Source: JBHYGK01 sp051859045 (lineage in GTDB: Bacteria; Pseudomonadota; Gammaproteobacteria; Xanthomonadales; Xanthomonadaceae). Taken from it: a stretch of 64,000 bases of DNA. The DNA is taken from contig JBHYGK010000034.1 in NCBI GenBank assembly GCA_051859045.1, positions 62,001 through 126,000 on the forward strand, written 5' to 3'. The position numbers were made by a program, and so were the translations under genes. The notes beneath the pieces are model-generated. The model was given only the letters and a program-made list of their open reading frames with translations. It was not told the DNA's origin and did not search any database. Below, one piece after another: positions 43,629-53,707 of this stretch. The first letter of the stretch is position 1; each line of letters begins with the position of its first letter.

Positions 43629-44468
43629 TCAACGCGCCTCGTCGGCGGGCGACACCGCCACGCGGATGCGCAGCCGGGCGCCGGGGTCGTGGCGCATGCG
43701 CGAGACGTAGATGTCGCCGCGGTAGCGGTACTCCACGTCGTAGGCGACGACCTTGGTCTCGACCCGGTCCACGTCGACCCAGATGCAGCCGTCGGCGTCG
43801 GGGGCGTCGGCCTCGGCGGGGTCGGCGCCGGGATCGGCCGCCTCGACGTCGGCCCCGACGTCGGCGAAGCCCTCGGCGGGCGCGTCCGCCGCCGGGGCGG
43901 CCGGCGCGGGCGCGGGGGCGACGGGCTCGAGCGGCTCGACGGGCGCCGGCTCCTCGCGCACGACGACCGCGTCGCGGCCGAGCAGGCCATCCACGAGGCT
44001 GCCGAACAGGCTGGCGATGCGCCCCTCGCGCGGCGGGGCGACGGGCTCGACGGGCTCAACGGCGCGCGCCGGGGCGGCCACCGGGGCCGGCGGCGGCGCG
44101 GCCGGCGCGTCGCCCGGGCACTGCCGCTCGCGCTCCCGCCAGGCCACGTCCTCGGCCACGGGGTCGACGCGCAGCACCTGCGCGTAGGAGTAGCTGACGT
44201 TCTCCACCCGGCTGACCCAGGCCGGCGAGCCGGGCTCGTCGAGGCCTTCGGCGGCGCCCTTGGCCACGTCCTCCTCGATCACGTCCCCATGGATCACGTC
44301 CGGCGCGACGCCGGCCGGGTCCGCGGCCGCAGCCTCGGCCCCGGCGGCCTGGGCGGGGACGACAGGCGCGGCGGCACGGGCCACCCCGCCCGTCGCGGGG
44401 GCGAGCAGCAGCCCCAGCAGCACGGCCAGGCGGAGGGGAACGGCGGGGGCGTCGGTCGGCAGGCGCAT
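43629..44468 (-). CDS. exported Pro/Ala/Glu-rich hypothetical protein
   Basis: This 279-residue protein has a signal peptide (about 12-32). A short conserved block follows, RVENVSYSYAQVLRVDPV with a Cys soon after (RQCPGD). A long Pro/Ala/Val/Glu/Asp-rich middle spans about 125-230. The conserved C-terminal block is CIWVDVDRVETKVVAYDVEY with YVSRMRHDPGARLRIRVAV. The two end blocks resemble xanthomonad glycine-zipper outer-membrane proteins of the SlyB type. Here a low-complexity segment with a weak hydrophobic LFGSLVDGLLG replaces the glycine zipper. The gene ends 59 bases before the arg leader ORF. Function is unknown. Confidence 0.65.
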   Translation of the reverse strand: MRLPTDAPAVPLRLAVLLGLLLAPATGGVARAAAPVVPAQAAGAEAAAADPAGVAPDVIHGDVIEEDVAKGAAEGLDEPGSPAWVSRVENVSYSYAQVLRVDPVAEDVAWRERERQCPGDAPAAPPPAPVAAPARAVEPVEPVAPPREGRIASLFGSLVDGLLGRDAVVVREEPAPVEPLEPVAPAPAPAAPAADAPAEGFADVGADVEAADPGADPAEADAPDADGCIWVDVDRVETKVVAYDVEYRYRGDIYVSRMRHDPGARLRIRVAVSPADEAR

Positions 44469-44610
44469 GGGATCTCGTGTCGGGGGCCACGGGAGCGGCG
44501 GGCGGGGCGCGGAGGGCGCCGGACCGGGAGGGGCCGGAAGCGAGCCCGCGGATTGGACCACCGGGCGACTGAACCCGGCCTTTAAAATCCCGTTAAGCGC
44601 GGGGGTGGAT

Positions 44611-44619
44611 TGCTACACT
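44611..44619 (+). promoter_or_regulatory. extended -10 promoter of cysS
   Basis: TGC followed by TACACT (44614-44619) is an extended -10 element 27 bases before the cysS ATG, in an otherwise AT-poor region. An AT-rich stretch TTTAAAATCC lies at 44581-44590, but no good -35 hexamer is visible at the usual spacing, as expected for extended -10 promoters. Confidence 0.5.
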
Positions 44620-44646
44620 GCGGGGCCACGTCACACAAGCCCCGCC

Positions 44647-46019
<1,373 letters not shown>

Positions 46020-46023
<4 letters not shown>

Positions 46024-46469
46024 GCGTCGACGCCGCCGCCTTCCCGCTCGAGCCCAGCGCCGCCGAGGCCCAGGCCGCCATCGCCGAGGAGTTCGCGTTC
46101 TTCGGCGACTGGAGCGAGCGCTACCAGTACCTGATCGACCTCGGCCGCAAGCTGCCCGCGATGGACGAGGCGCTGAAGACCGAGGAGCACCGCCTGCTCG
46201 GCTGCCAGTCGAAGGTGTGGATCGTGCCGCAGGGCCACGCCGGCGCGCTCGGCTTCCAGGCCGCGTCCGACTCCTCGATCGTGCAGGGCCTGGTGTTCCT
46301 GGCGCTGCGCGTCTACGCCGGGCGCCCGGCCGCCGAGATCCTGGCCACGCCGCCGGACTTCATCCAGGCCATCGGGCTGGCGAAGCACCTCTCGCCCACC
46401 CGCAGCAACGGCCTCACCGCCCTGCTCGCCTTCATCCAGGACACCGCCCGCGCCCAGCGCGCGGACTGA
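46020..46469 (+). CDS. sufE: SufE cysteine-desulfurase sulfur acceptor
   Basis: This 149-residue protein has the SufE fold pattern: FFGDWSERYQYLIDLGRKLP, the sulfur-accepting Cys in RLLGCQSKVWIVP, and the C-terminal HLSPTRSNGLTALL helix. It takes persulfide from the desulfurase SufS and passes it to the SUF Fe-S assembly complex. SufS is not in the window. The ATG overlaps the cysS stop. Confidence 0.93.
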
Positions 46470-46525
46470 CCCGCACCGCCGCCCGCGACCGGGCCCGGCC
46501 CGGCCGCCTCCTCGAGGCCCCGCCG

Positions 46526-48364
46526 ATGCTCCATGCCCTGTCGCAGCACGCCCTGTCGCAGCACGCCCCGTCGCAGCACGCCCGGTCGCCCCGCACCGCC
46601 CCGCTCGCCCGCGCGCTCGCGCTGGCGCTGGCGATCGCCGCCGCCGGCACCGCCACCGCCCAGCAGGTCGCGCCGCTGGGCACCACGCCGGTGCGCGTCG
46701 ACGTCGCCCCGCCGCTGGCGCAGATGCCCGCCAGCGCCCAGGTCGTGGCCCCGCTGGTGGCGCGCTTCAACGCCGACGAGGCCAGCCTCGAACACGTCTG
46801 GGACATCCGCGGCGGCGCCCGCCGCCACGCCGCGCTGCAGGGCCTGTACGCCGACTGGCAGCGGCGCCTGGCCGAGCTGCCCACCGAGGGCCTGGGCCTC
46901 GAGGACCGCATCGACCACCGCCTGTTCGGCGAGGCCCTGGCCTGGCGGCTGCAGCAGCTCGACTTCGAGCGCCAGCGCGACGAGGCCTCGTTCGCGCTGG
47001 TGCCCGGCCTGCGCGACCTGGTGGCGCTGGCCGAGGCGCGCCGCGCGCTGGCCTATCCCGACCCCCGCGCCAGCGCGGAGGCGCTGGTGGGCGCGCACGA
47101 GGCGCTGGCCGCGTTCACCGCGCGCATCGAGGCCGACGCGCTCGACGGCACCTCGCCCATCGTGGCCTACCGCGCCGCGCGGCTGGTGGGCGCCACCCGC
47201 GACGCGCTGCGCGAGTGGCACGGCCAGTACGCCGGCTACGACCCCGACTTCTCGTGGTGGACGCGCCAGCCCTGGGAGGCGCTGGACCCGCAGCTCGAGC
47301 GCACGCAGGCGCTGCTGCGCGAGCGCCTGGCCGGCGCCGCGGATCCCGAGCGCATCATCGGCGACCCGATCGGCCGCGACGCCATCGTGGCCGGCCTGCG
47401 GCACGAGATGATCGCCGACTCGCCGGAGCAGCTGATGGCGCTGGCCGAGCGCGAGCTGGCCTGGTGCCGCGAGGAGATGGAGCGCGCCGCGCGCGAGATG
47501 GGCCTGCCGGGCTGGCGCGAGGCGCTGGAGGCCGTGAAGCAGCGGCATCCGCCGCCGGGCGGCCAGCCGCGGCTGGTGGTGGAGCTGGCCGACGAGGCCA
47601 TCGACTACCTGGTCGACAACGATCTGGTGACGGTCCCGGAGATCGCGCGCCGCGACTGGCGCATGACCATGCTCACGCCGGAGTACCAGCTGCAGGCGCC
47701 GTTCTTCCTGGGCGGCGAGGACGTGTGGGTGGCCTTCCCCACCGACACGATGCCGCACGAGAAGAAGCTGATGGCGCTGCGCGGCAACAACCGCCACTTC
47801 TCGCGCGCCGTGGTGCACCACGAGCTGATCCCGGGCCACCACCTGCAGCACTTCTACACCGGTCGCTACCAGACCCACCGCGGGCTCTACGACACCCCGT
47901 TCTGGACCGAGGGCTGGGCGCTGTACTGGGAGCTCGCGCTGTACGAGCGCGGCTTCGCGGCCACGCCCGAGGACCGCATCGGCATGCTGTTCTGGCGCAG
48001 CCACCGCGCGGCGCGGATCCTGTTCTCGCTGGGCTTCCACATGGGCGAGATGACGCCCGAGGAGGCGGTGGCGCTGCTGGTGGAGCGCGTCGGCCACGAG
48101 CCCGAGAACGCCCGCGCCGAGGTGCGGCGCAGCTTCGCGGGCGACTACGGCCCGCTCTACCAGGCCGGCTACCTGCTGGGCGGCCTGCAGATCCAGCAGC
48201 TGGCGCGCGAGCTGGTCGGCGAGGGCGAGGGCCGGATGAGCCCGCGCGCCTTCCACGACGCCATCCTGACGGGCGGCCCGATGCCGATCGCGATGGTGCG
48301 CGCGCGCCTGACCGGCGAGCTGCCGGAGGGCGAGGCCGCGCACTGGCGGTTCACCGCGCGCTGA
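46526..48364 (+). CDS. DUF885-family zinc metallopeptidase, exported
   Basis: This 612-residue protein has a repeat-containing N-terminus (SQHALSQHAPSQHA), then a hydrophobic signal segment (about 28-46, ending TATAQ). The mature protein has the DUF885 helical fold with the gluzincin-type site HHELIPGHHLQHFYTG (HExxxGH-like, with His/Glu) and FWTEGWALYWELALYERG supplying the Glu ligand. It is probably a periplasmic carboxypeptidase or endopeptidase. The repeats would extend the signal peptide n-region unusually, so a start downstream of them is possible, but no better start codon is obvious. Confidence 0.87.
   Translation: MLHALSQHALSQHAPSQHARSPRTAPLARALALALAIAAAGTATAQQVAPLGTTPVRVDVAPPLAQMPASAQVVAPLVARFNADEASLEHVWDIRGGARRHAALQGLYADWQRRLAELPTEGLGLEDRIDHRLFGEALAWRLQQLDFERQRDEASFALVPGLRDLVALAEARRALAYPDPRASAEALVGAHEALAAFTARIEADALDGTSPIVAYRAARLVGATRDALREWHGQYAGYDPDFSWWTRQPWEALDPQLERTQALLRERLAGAADPERIIGDPIGRDAIVAGLRHEMIADSPEQLMALAERELAWCREEMERAAREMGLPGWREALEAVKQRHPPPGGQPRLVVELADEAIDYLVDNDLVTVPEIARRDWRMTMLTPEYQLQAPFFLGGEDVWVAFPTDTMPHEKKLMALRGNNRHFSRAVVHHELIPGHHLQHFYTGRYQTHRGLYDTPFWTEGWALYWELALYERGFAATPEDRIGMLFWRSHRAARILFSLGFHMGEMTPEEAVALLVERVGHEPENARAEVRRSFAGDYGPLYQAGYLLGGLQIQQLARELVGEGEGRMSPRAFHDAILTGGPMPIAMVRARLTGELPEGEAAHWRFTAR
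46535..46588 (+). repeat. 15-bp tandem repeat at 5' end of the DUF885 gene
   Basis: GCCCTGTCGCAGCAC occurs at 46535 and 46550, with one change at 46565 (GCCCCGTCGCAGCAC) and a 9-base partial copy. The unit encodes Ala-Leu/Pro-Ser-Gln-His in frame. Its place directly after the start codon means unit number sets the length of the signal-peptide n-region. Confidence 0.85.
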
Positions 48365-48377
48365 GGCGCGGCGACAG

Positions 48378-48485
48378 CCCCAAAAGCGACGCCCCGCCGA
48401 GGCGGGGCACGCTCCCCAAAAGCGAAGCCCCGCCGAGGCGGGGCGCGCTCCCCAAAAGCGAAGCCCCGCCAAGGCGGGGCTTCGT
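48378..48485 (-). terminator. triple tandem terminator array after dksA
   Basis: Three 36-base units begin at 48378, 48414 and 48450, each with GCCCCGCC-NA-GGCGGGGC as a perfect 8-bp stem and CCCCAAAAGCGA before it. On the minus strand the hairpin is followed by TCGCTTTTGGGG, so the units terminate dksA transcription. They may also slow plus-strand transcripts from the convergent DUF885 gene. Units 1 and 2 share the loop GA; unit 3 has AA. Confidence 0.8.
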
Positions 48486-48509
48486 CGTTCCAGCGCGCAG
48501 CGGGCGGGC

Positions 48510-49637
48510 TTACTCGCCCATCTGCTTCTGGCGGTGCTCCCAGCGCTCCTGGGCGTCGATCGTGCGCTCCGCGGTGAGGCGCGCCTCGAGGCGCTCCACG
48601 CCGATGTCCTCGCCGGTATCGACGCAGTAGCCGTAGCTGCCGTCCTCGATGCGCTTGAGGGTGGAGTCGATCTTGCTCAGCAGCTTGCGGTAGCGATCGC
48701 GGGTGCGCAGCTCGAGCGAGTTCTCGGTCTCGCGGGTGGCGCGCTCGGCGTCGTCGCCGACGTCGCGCACCTCCTCCTTGAGGTTCTCGATGGTCTGCTT
48801 GGACTCCTCGACCAGGTCCTCGCGCCACTTCATCAGCCGGCGGCGGAAGTACTCGAGGTGGCGCGGGCCCATGTAGTCGGGATCGGTGAAGGGCGAGTAG
48901 CCGGCGGGCAGGTCGACCCGGGCGGTGCCCAGCGGCGACTTCAGCACGCGCTCGCGCGGGGCCTGGACGGGCTGGGCCTTGGCGCGCTGGGCCTCCTCGA
49001 CCGGCTTGCGGGCCTGGGCGACGGCGCGCAGGCCCTCCGGACGGGCCGGGGCGGGCTTGCTGGCCGGCGGCACCTTGGCGGCGACCGGCTTGGCCGCGGG
49101 CTTCGCGGCGACCGGGGCCGGCGCCGGGGCGGCGGCCTTGGCGGGCGCGACCGGCTTGGCCGGGGCGGCCGGGGCCTTCGCGACGGGCTTGGCGGGGGCC
49201 TTGGCCGGCGCCTTGGCGGCCGGCTTGGCGACGGGCTTCGCCGGGGCCTTGGCGGCGGGCTTGGCGGCGGCCTTCACCGGCGCCTTGGCGACGGGCTTGG
49301 CGGCGGCCTTCACCGGGGCCTTGGCGACGGGCTTGGCGGCGGCCTTCGCCGGGGCCTTGGCGACCGCCTTCAGCGGGGCCTTGGCCGGCTTGGCGGCGGG
49401 CTTGGCGGCCTTGGCCGGGGCCTTGGCGGCGGGCTTCTTGGCCGGGGCGGCCTTCTTCGGCGCCGGCTTGGCGGCGGCCTTCACGGGCTTGGCGGCCGGC
49501 TTGGCGATCTTCTTCACCGCCTCGGCGACCTTGCGCACGGCCTTGGCGACCTTGCCCACGGGCTTGGCGACCGGCTTGGCGGCGGGCTTCTTGGCCGGCT
49601 TGGCGGCGACCTTCTTGACGGGTTTCTTGGTAGCCAC
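48510..49637 (-). CDS. dksA: DksA-family RNA polymerase-binding protein with Lys/Ala/Pro-rich extension
   Basis: The 375-residue protein is more than twice the E. coli length. Residues 1 to about 205 are almost wholly Lys, Ala, Pro and Val (AAKPVAKAPVKAAAKPVAK repeats), histone-like and disordered. A linker follows, and the C-terminal about 150 residues are DksA: PFTDPDYMGPRHLEYFRRRL, the coiled coil with LKEEVRDVGDDAERATRE, and YGYCVDTGEDIGVERLEARL. Only one zinc-finger Cys remains; the other three positions read Thr, Thr and Ala, so it should not bind zinc in the usual C4 way. It should act with ppGpp in the stringent response. The start is GTG (49637). Confidence 0.9.
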   Translation of the reverse strand: MATKKPVKKVAAKPAKKPAAKPVAKPVGKVAKAVRKVAEAVKKIAKPAAKPVKAAAKPAPKKAAPAKKPAAKAPAKAAKPAAKPAKAPLKAVAKAPAKAAAKPVAKAPVKAAAKPVAKAPVKAAAKPAAKAPAKPVAKPAAKAPAKAPAKPVAKAPAAPAKPVAPAKAAAPAPAPVAAKPAAKPVAAKVPPASKPAPARPEGLRAVAQARKPVEEAQRAKAQPVQAPRERVLKSPLGTARVDLPAGYSPFTDPDYMGPRHLEYFRRRLMKWREDLVEESKQTIENLKEEVRDVGDDAERATRETENSLELRTRDRYRKLLSKIDSTLKRIEDGSYGYCVDTGEDIGVERLEARLTAERTIDAQERWEHRQKQMGE

Positions 49638-49678
49638 GATGCGTGTTCCTCTATGTCCTTGAGGCCCGAAGGCCGCGT

Positions 49679-49707
49679 GTTATAGCCTTTCGACCGGGTC
49701 GCGGCAA
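49679..49707 (-). promoter_or_regulatory. dksA promoter
   Basis: On the minus strand TTGCCG (49707-49702) and TATAAC (49684-49679) are spaced by 17 bases, about 42 bases before the dksA GTG. This is the best sigma-70-like promoter in the window. AGGA lies 10 bases before the start codon. Confidence 0.65.
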
Positions 49708-49818
49708 CCGCCGTGAAGGCCCGCGCGACCCGGCGCCCCCGGCCACGACGCCCCCCCTTCCCGCCCCCCGCGGCCCGCATCGCCCGCCCCGGCGCCCTCT
49801 CCCCCCGCAGGCCCCCGC

Positions 49819-50091
49819 GTGAAAGCCCTCGCCCTCCTCCTGCTGCGCGGCTACAAGCGCTTCATCAGCCCCCTGCTGGGCCAGCACTGCCGCTTCCACC
49901 CCACCTGCTCGGTCTACACCATGCAGGCGATCGAGCGCTTCGGCGTGCTGCGCGGCGGCTGGATGGGCGCCAAGCGCATCGGCCGCTGCCATCCCTTCCA
50001 TCCCGGCGGCATCGACGAGGTGCCCGAGGCCCCCGGCGCCGCCGCCACGCCCCTTCCCACCATGCCCCCCGCCCCCAAGGACGCCCCATGA
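49819..50091 (+). CDS. yidD: membrane protein insertion efficiency factor YidD
   Basis: This 90-residue protein has the YidD pattern: LLLRGYKRFISPLLGQHCRF, HPTCSVYTMQAIERFGVLRG and AKRIGRCHPFHPGGIDEVP. An N-terminal amphipathic helix attaches it to the inner membrane, where it helps YidC. The GTG at 49819 is the only start that gives the whole domain. It is here beside pyrC and not in the usual rnpA-yidC cluster. Its stop overlaps the pyrC ATG. Confidence 0.93.
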   Translation: MKALALLLLRGYKRFISPLLGQHCRFHPTCSVYTMQAIERFGVLRGGWMGAKRIGRCHPFHPGGIDEVPEAPGAAATPLPTMPPAPKDAP

Positions 50092-51422
50092 GCGACTGGC
50101 TGATCACCAACGCGACCCTCGTCAACGAAGACCGCCGCTGGCAGGCCGACCTGCGCATCCGCGGCGACCGGATCGAGCAGATCGGGGCCGGCCTGCAGGC
50201 CCGGCCCGGCGAGAAGGTGTTCGACGCCTCGGGGCTGTGGCTGCTGCCCGGCGTCATCGACGCCCAGGTGCACTTCCGCGAGCCGGGCCTGGAGCACAAG
50301 GGCGACCTCGCCACCGAGTCCGCGGCCGCGGTGGCCGGCGGCATCACCAGCTACCTCGAGATGCCCAACACCAAGCCGCCGACCCTCGACGACGCCGCGC
50401 TGGCCGACAAGAAGGCCCGCGCCGCCGGCCGCTCGCGCGCCAACTACGGCTTCTACTACGGCTGCTCCAACGACAACCTCGAGCAGATCAAGGGCCTCGA
50501 CCCGCGCGCCACCCCGGGCGTGAAGATCTTCATGGGCGCCTCCACCGGCAACATGCTGGTGGACGATCCCGAGGTGCTCGACGGCGTGTTCAAGCACTGC
50601 CAGGTGCCGATCATCACGCACTGCGAGGACACCCCGATGATCGACGCGGCCTTCGCCAAGGCGCGCGAGACCTACGGCGACGACATCCCGGTCGACCTGC
50701 ACGGCGAGCTGCGCTCGCGCGAGGCGTGCATGAAGTCCACCCAGCTGGCGCTGGAGCTGGCGCGCCGGCACGACGCCCAGCTGCACGTGCTGCACCTGAC
50801 CACCGCCGAGGAGCTGCAGCTCTTCGCGCCCGGGCCGGTCGAGGGCAAGCGCATCACCGCCGAGACCTGCGTGCACTTCCTGCGCTTCGCGCGGCCGGAC
50901 TACGCCACCAAGGGCAACTTCATCAAGTGCAACCCCTCGGTGAAGGAGCCCTCCGACCGCGCCGCGCTGCTGCGCGCGATCGCCGAGGACCGCATCGACG
51001 TGCTCGCCACCGACCACGCGCCGCACACGCTCGAGGAGAAGCAGCAGCCCTACCTCACCGCGCCGTCGGGCCTGCCGCTGGTGCAGGAGTTCGTGGTGGC
51101 GGCGCTGGAGTGCGTGCACGAGGGCCACTTCGGGCTCGAGCGCTTCGTGCGCAAGAGCTGCCACAACCCGGCGGTGCGCTTCTCGATCCACGAGCGCGGC
51201 TTCCTGCGCGAGGGCTTCTTCGCCGACCTCACCCTCGTCGACCCCGACGGCGGCACCGAGGTGACCCGCGCCGGCGTGCGCTCGAAGTGCGGCTGGTCGC
51301 CGTTCGAGGGCACCCGCTTCCGCAGCCGCATCGCCGCGACCTTCGTCAACGGCGAGCTGGCCTTCGACGGCGTCGAGCTGCAGGGCGCGCCCGGCGGCGC
51401 GGCGCTGGCGTTCGCGCGTTGA
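50088..51422 (+). CDS. pyrC: dihydroorotase, type I
   Basis: This 444-residue amidohydrolase has PGVIDAQVHFREPGLEHKGD (metal His pair), FMGASTGNML after the carboxylated Lys (VKIFMGAS), IITHCEDTPM, VLHLTTAEE and the catalytic Asp in VLATDHAPHT. It closes carbamoyl aspartate to dihydroorotate in pyrimidine synthesis. The N-terminal small beta domain and C-terminal return strands are complete. The ATG overlaps the yidD stop. Confidence 0.93.
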   Translation: MSDWLITNATLVNEDRRWQADLRIRGDRIEQIGAGLQARPGEKVFDASGLWLLPGVIDAQVHFREPGLEHKGDLATESAAAVAGGITSYLEMPNTKPPTLDDAALADKKARAAGRSRANYGFYYGCSNDNLEQIKGLDPRATPGVKIFMGASTGNMLVDDPEVLDGVFKHCQVPIITHCEDTPMIDAAFAKARETYGDDIPVDLHGELRSREACMKSTQLALELARRHDAQLHVLHLTTAEELQLFAPGPVEGKRITAETCVHFLRFARPDYATKGNFIKCNPSVKEPSDRAALLRAIAEDRIDVLATDHAPHTLEEKQQPYLTAPSGLPLVQEFVVAALECVHEGHFGLERFVRKSCHNPAVRFSIHERGFLREGFFADLTLVDPDGGTEVTRAGVRSKCGWSPFEGTRFRSRIAATFVNGELAFDGVELQGAPGGAALAFAR

Positions 51423-51430
51423 GGGCCGGG

Positions 51431-52672
51431 GTGGCGGGCCGGCTGGCCGCGGGGCTGCTCGCGCTGGCGTCGCTGGTGCCGGGCGCGGCGCGCGCCGAGG
51501 CGGCCATCGTGCTGCCCGGGCGGGCCTCGCAGGGCGCGCTGGTGATCGGCCGCGCGCCGGCCGGCAGCGTGGTCGAGGTGGGCGGCCGGCGCGCGCGCGT
51601 CGACGCCGAGGGCCGGTTCGCCTTCGGCATCGGGCGCGACCAGGTCGCCGCGGTGGCCGTGGCGATCACCCCGCCCGGCGGCGCGCCGGTCCGCCGCCAA
51701 GTGGAGGTGTTCGCGCGCGACTGGCCGATCGACCGCGTCACCGGCGTGCCGCAGGGCACGGTGACGCCGCGTCCGGAGATCGCCGAGCGCATCCGGCGCG
51801 AGCAGGCCCGGGTGGTCGCCGCCCGCGCCCGCGACGACGCGCGCCCGGACTTCGCCCACGCCTTCATCTGGCCCGCGCGCGGGCGCATCAGCGGCCGCTT
51901 CGGCAACCAGCGCGTCTACAACGGCACGCCGGGCACCCCGCACTCGGGCATGGACATCGCCGCGCCCACCGGCACGCCGGTGCTGGCGCCGGCCGGCGGC
52001 GTGGTCACCTTCGCCGACCCGGGCCTCTACCTCACCGGCGGCACGCTGCTGATCGACCACGGCCACGGCGTGAGCTCGAACTTCCTGCACCTCTCGCGCA
52101 TCGACGTCGCCGTCGGCGACCGCGTCGAGCAGGGCGAGGTGGTGGCCGCGGTCGGCTCGACCGGCCGCTCCACCGGCCCGCACCTGCACTGGGGCATGAA
52201 CTGGTTCGACGTGCGGATCGACCCGCTGCTGGTGCTGGAAGCCGGCGGCGCCGGGGCCGCGCTGGCCGCCGCGGCCGCGGGCCCCGGCGCGGCGCCCGCC
52301 GGCCCCGCCGCGCCGGCTCCCGAACCAGTCGCCCTGACCCGCCCCACCATCGTGGCCTTCGCGCCCGCGACCGTGCCGGCCGCCGAGGCCGCCGGCCTGC
52401 AGGCCGCCGCCGACGCGGTGAAGGCCTGCCTGGCGCTGGGCGGCGTGATCGCCGACACCGCCGCGCGCCGCGGCGAGTGGCTGGTGCTCGAGGAAGGCGG
52501 CTCGCGGGTCGAGCTGCTGCTGCCCGACGCACCGCCCGGCGACCGCGGCCTGTACCTGTTCTGGCCCGGCGAGAAGCCCGGCCAGGCCGTCACCGCCGCG
52601 CCCGCCGCGCTCGCCGACGCCGCGCGCCGCGCGGCCGCCGACTACTACGCGCAGCCGGGCTGCGCGCCCTGA
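51431..52672 (+). CDS. exported M23-family peptidase
   Basis: The GTG at 51431 (GAGGG 5 bases before) gives a signal peptide (about 1-23). A TTG at 51419 that overlaps the pyrC stop is an alternative. An Ig-like N-terminal domain with VVEVGGRRARVDAEGRF (about 35-95) precedes the LytM domain (about 140-270). That domain has the zinc ligands HSGMDIAAPTG and HLHWGMN and the central GRISGRFGNQRVYNG. A C-terminal Ala/Pro linker and a short domain with Cys (KACLALGG, QPGCAP) complete 413 residues. It probably cleaves peptidoglycan cross-bridges. The ligands look complete, so it should be active. Confidence 0.9.
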   Translation: MAGRLAAGLLALASLVPGAARAEAAIVLPGRASQGALVIGRAPAGSVVEVGGRRARVDAEGRFAFGIGRDQVAAVAVAITPPGGAPVRRQVEVFARDWPIDRVTGVPQGTVTPRPEIAERIRREQARVVAARARDDARPDFAHAFIWPARGRISGRFGNQRVYNGTPGTPHSGMDIAAPTGTPVLAPAGGVVTFADPGLYLTGGTLLIDHGHGVSSNFLHLSRIDVAVGDRVEQGEVVAAVGSTGRSTGPHLHWGMNWFDVRIDPLLVLEAGGAGAALAAAAAGPGAAPAGPAAPAPEPVALTRPTIVAFAPATVPAAEAAGLQAAADAVKACLALGGVIADTAARRGEWLVLEEGGSRVELLLPDAPPGDRGLYLFWPGEKPGQAVTAAPAALADAARRAAADYYAQPGCAP

Positions 52673-52685
52673 TGGGGCGCGGCGC

Positions 52686-53669
52686 GTGAGCCTGGACTAC
52701 GCGATCCTGCCGGCGCCGCCGGCGCCCGCGGGCCTGCCCGGGGGCGCGGCGCCCGATGCCGCCTCGCCGGTGCGCTGGTTCGCGCCGCGCGGCCCGTGGC
52801 GCGACGGCTTCGCCGCGACGATGCAGTCCGAGGGCCTCGACGCGCTGCTGCTCGACGCCGCGCAGGGCTTCATCGCCCGCGACGCGGGCTTCCTGCGCGA
52901 GCTGCCGTGGCTTCGGCGGCTGCGCGTGCGCACCGCGCTGCCGGTCGACCTGCGCGCGCTCGAGGGCCTGCCGGCGCTGTGGTCGCTGGCGCTGGAGTGC
53001 GCGCCGCGCGGGCGCCTGGCGCTGGAGTCGCTGCCCGCGCTGCGCAGCACCGCGCTGCAGTGGTGCCCGGCCGTGCAGGGGGTGGCCACCGCGCATGGGC
53101 TGGAGGCCCTGCAGCTCGCCGACGTGGCCGCGCCGCCGCTGGCCGGCATCGCCGCCCTGCCCCGCCTGCGCCGGCTGGTGCTGGTGGGCTCGACGCTGCG
53201 CTCGCCCGCGGCGCTGGCGCCGCTGGCCGGGCTGGAGGTGCTGTGGCTGCTGCAGTGCCGGAAGCTGGAGTCGCTGGCCGGCATCGAGGCGCTCGGCGGG
53301 CTGCGCTGGCTGCGCGTGGTGGGCAGCCGCGCGCTGCACGAACTCGGGCCGGTCGCGTCGCTGGCGCGGCTCGAGGCGCTGGATGTGTCGGAGTGCTTCA
53401 AGCTGGCGTCGCTCGCGCCGATCGCGGGGCTGGAGGCGCTGCGCTCGGTGGCCTTCGCCGGCCACGACACGGTGATCGAGGACGGTGACCTGCACCCGCT
53501 GGCGGGGCTGCCGCGGCTGGCGATGGTGCAGTTCCTCGCGCGCCGTCACTACAGCCATCGCCAGCTGCGCTCGTGGGACTGGGCCGATGTGCAGCGGGAT
53601 GCCATCGATCGCCCCGGCGCCGTGCTCAAGCGCAAGGACGACGGGCTGCCCTGGGACGGCTCGCACTGA
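52686..53669 (+). CDS. leucine-repeat protein, unknown
   Basis: This 327-residue protein starts with GTG at 52686. From about residue 75 it has a repeating L-x-x-L pattern with 20-24-residue period (LRALEGLPALWSLALECAP, LAPLAGLEVLWLLQCRKLES, LAGIEALGGLRWLRVVGSRA, LGPVASLARLEALDVSECFK), typical of bacterial leucine-rich repeats. No signal peptide is visible, so it is probably cytosolic. The repeats end in a polar C-terminus with KRKDDGLPWDGSH. It may be a protein-protein adaptor. It follows the M23 peptidase after 13 bases. Confidence 0.72.
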   Translation: MSLDYAILPAPPAPAGLPGGAAPDAASPVRWFAPRGPWRDGFAATMQSEGLDALLLDAAQGFIARDAGFLRELPWLRRLRVRTALPVDLRALEGLPALWSLALECAPRGRLALESLPALRSTALQWCPAVQGVATAHGLEALQLADVAAPPLAGIAALPRLRRLVLVGSTLRSPAALAPLAGLEVLWLLQCRKLESLAGIEALGGLRWLRVVGSRALHELGPVASLARLEALDVSECFKLASLAPIAGLEALRSVAFAGHDTVIEDGDLHPLAGLPRLAMVQFLARRHYSHRQLRSWDWADVQRDAIDRPGAVLKRKDDGLPWDGSH

Positions 53670-53707
53670 AGGCGCGCGGGCGGCCGGGCCGCCCGCGCAC
53701 CCGTGGC

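Noticed and set aside
49040..49640. Regular repeats in dksA considered as a CRISPR array or satellite
   Set aside because: They are in-frame Lys-Ala-Pro codons with variable spacing and no spacer-repeat structure.
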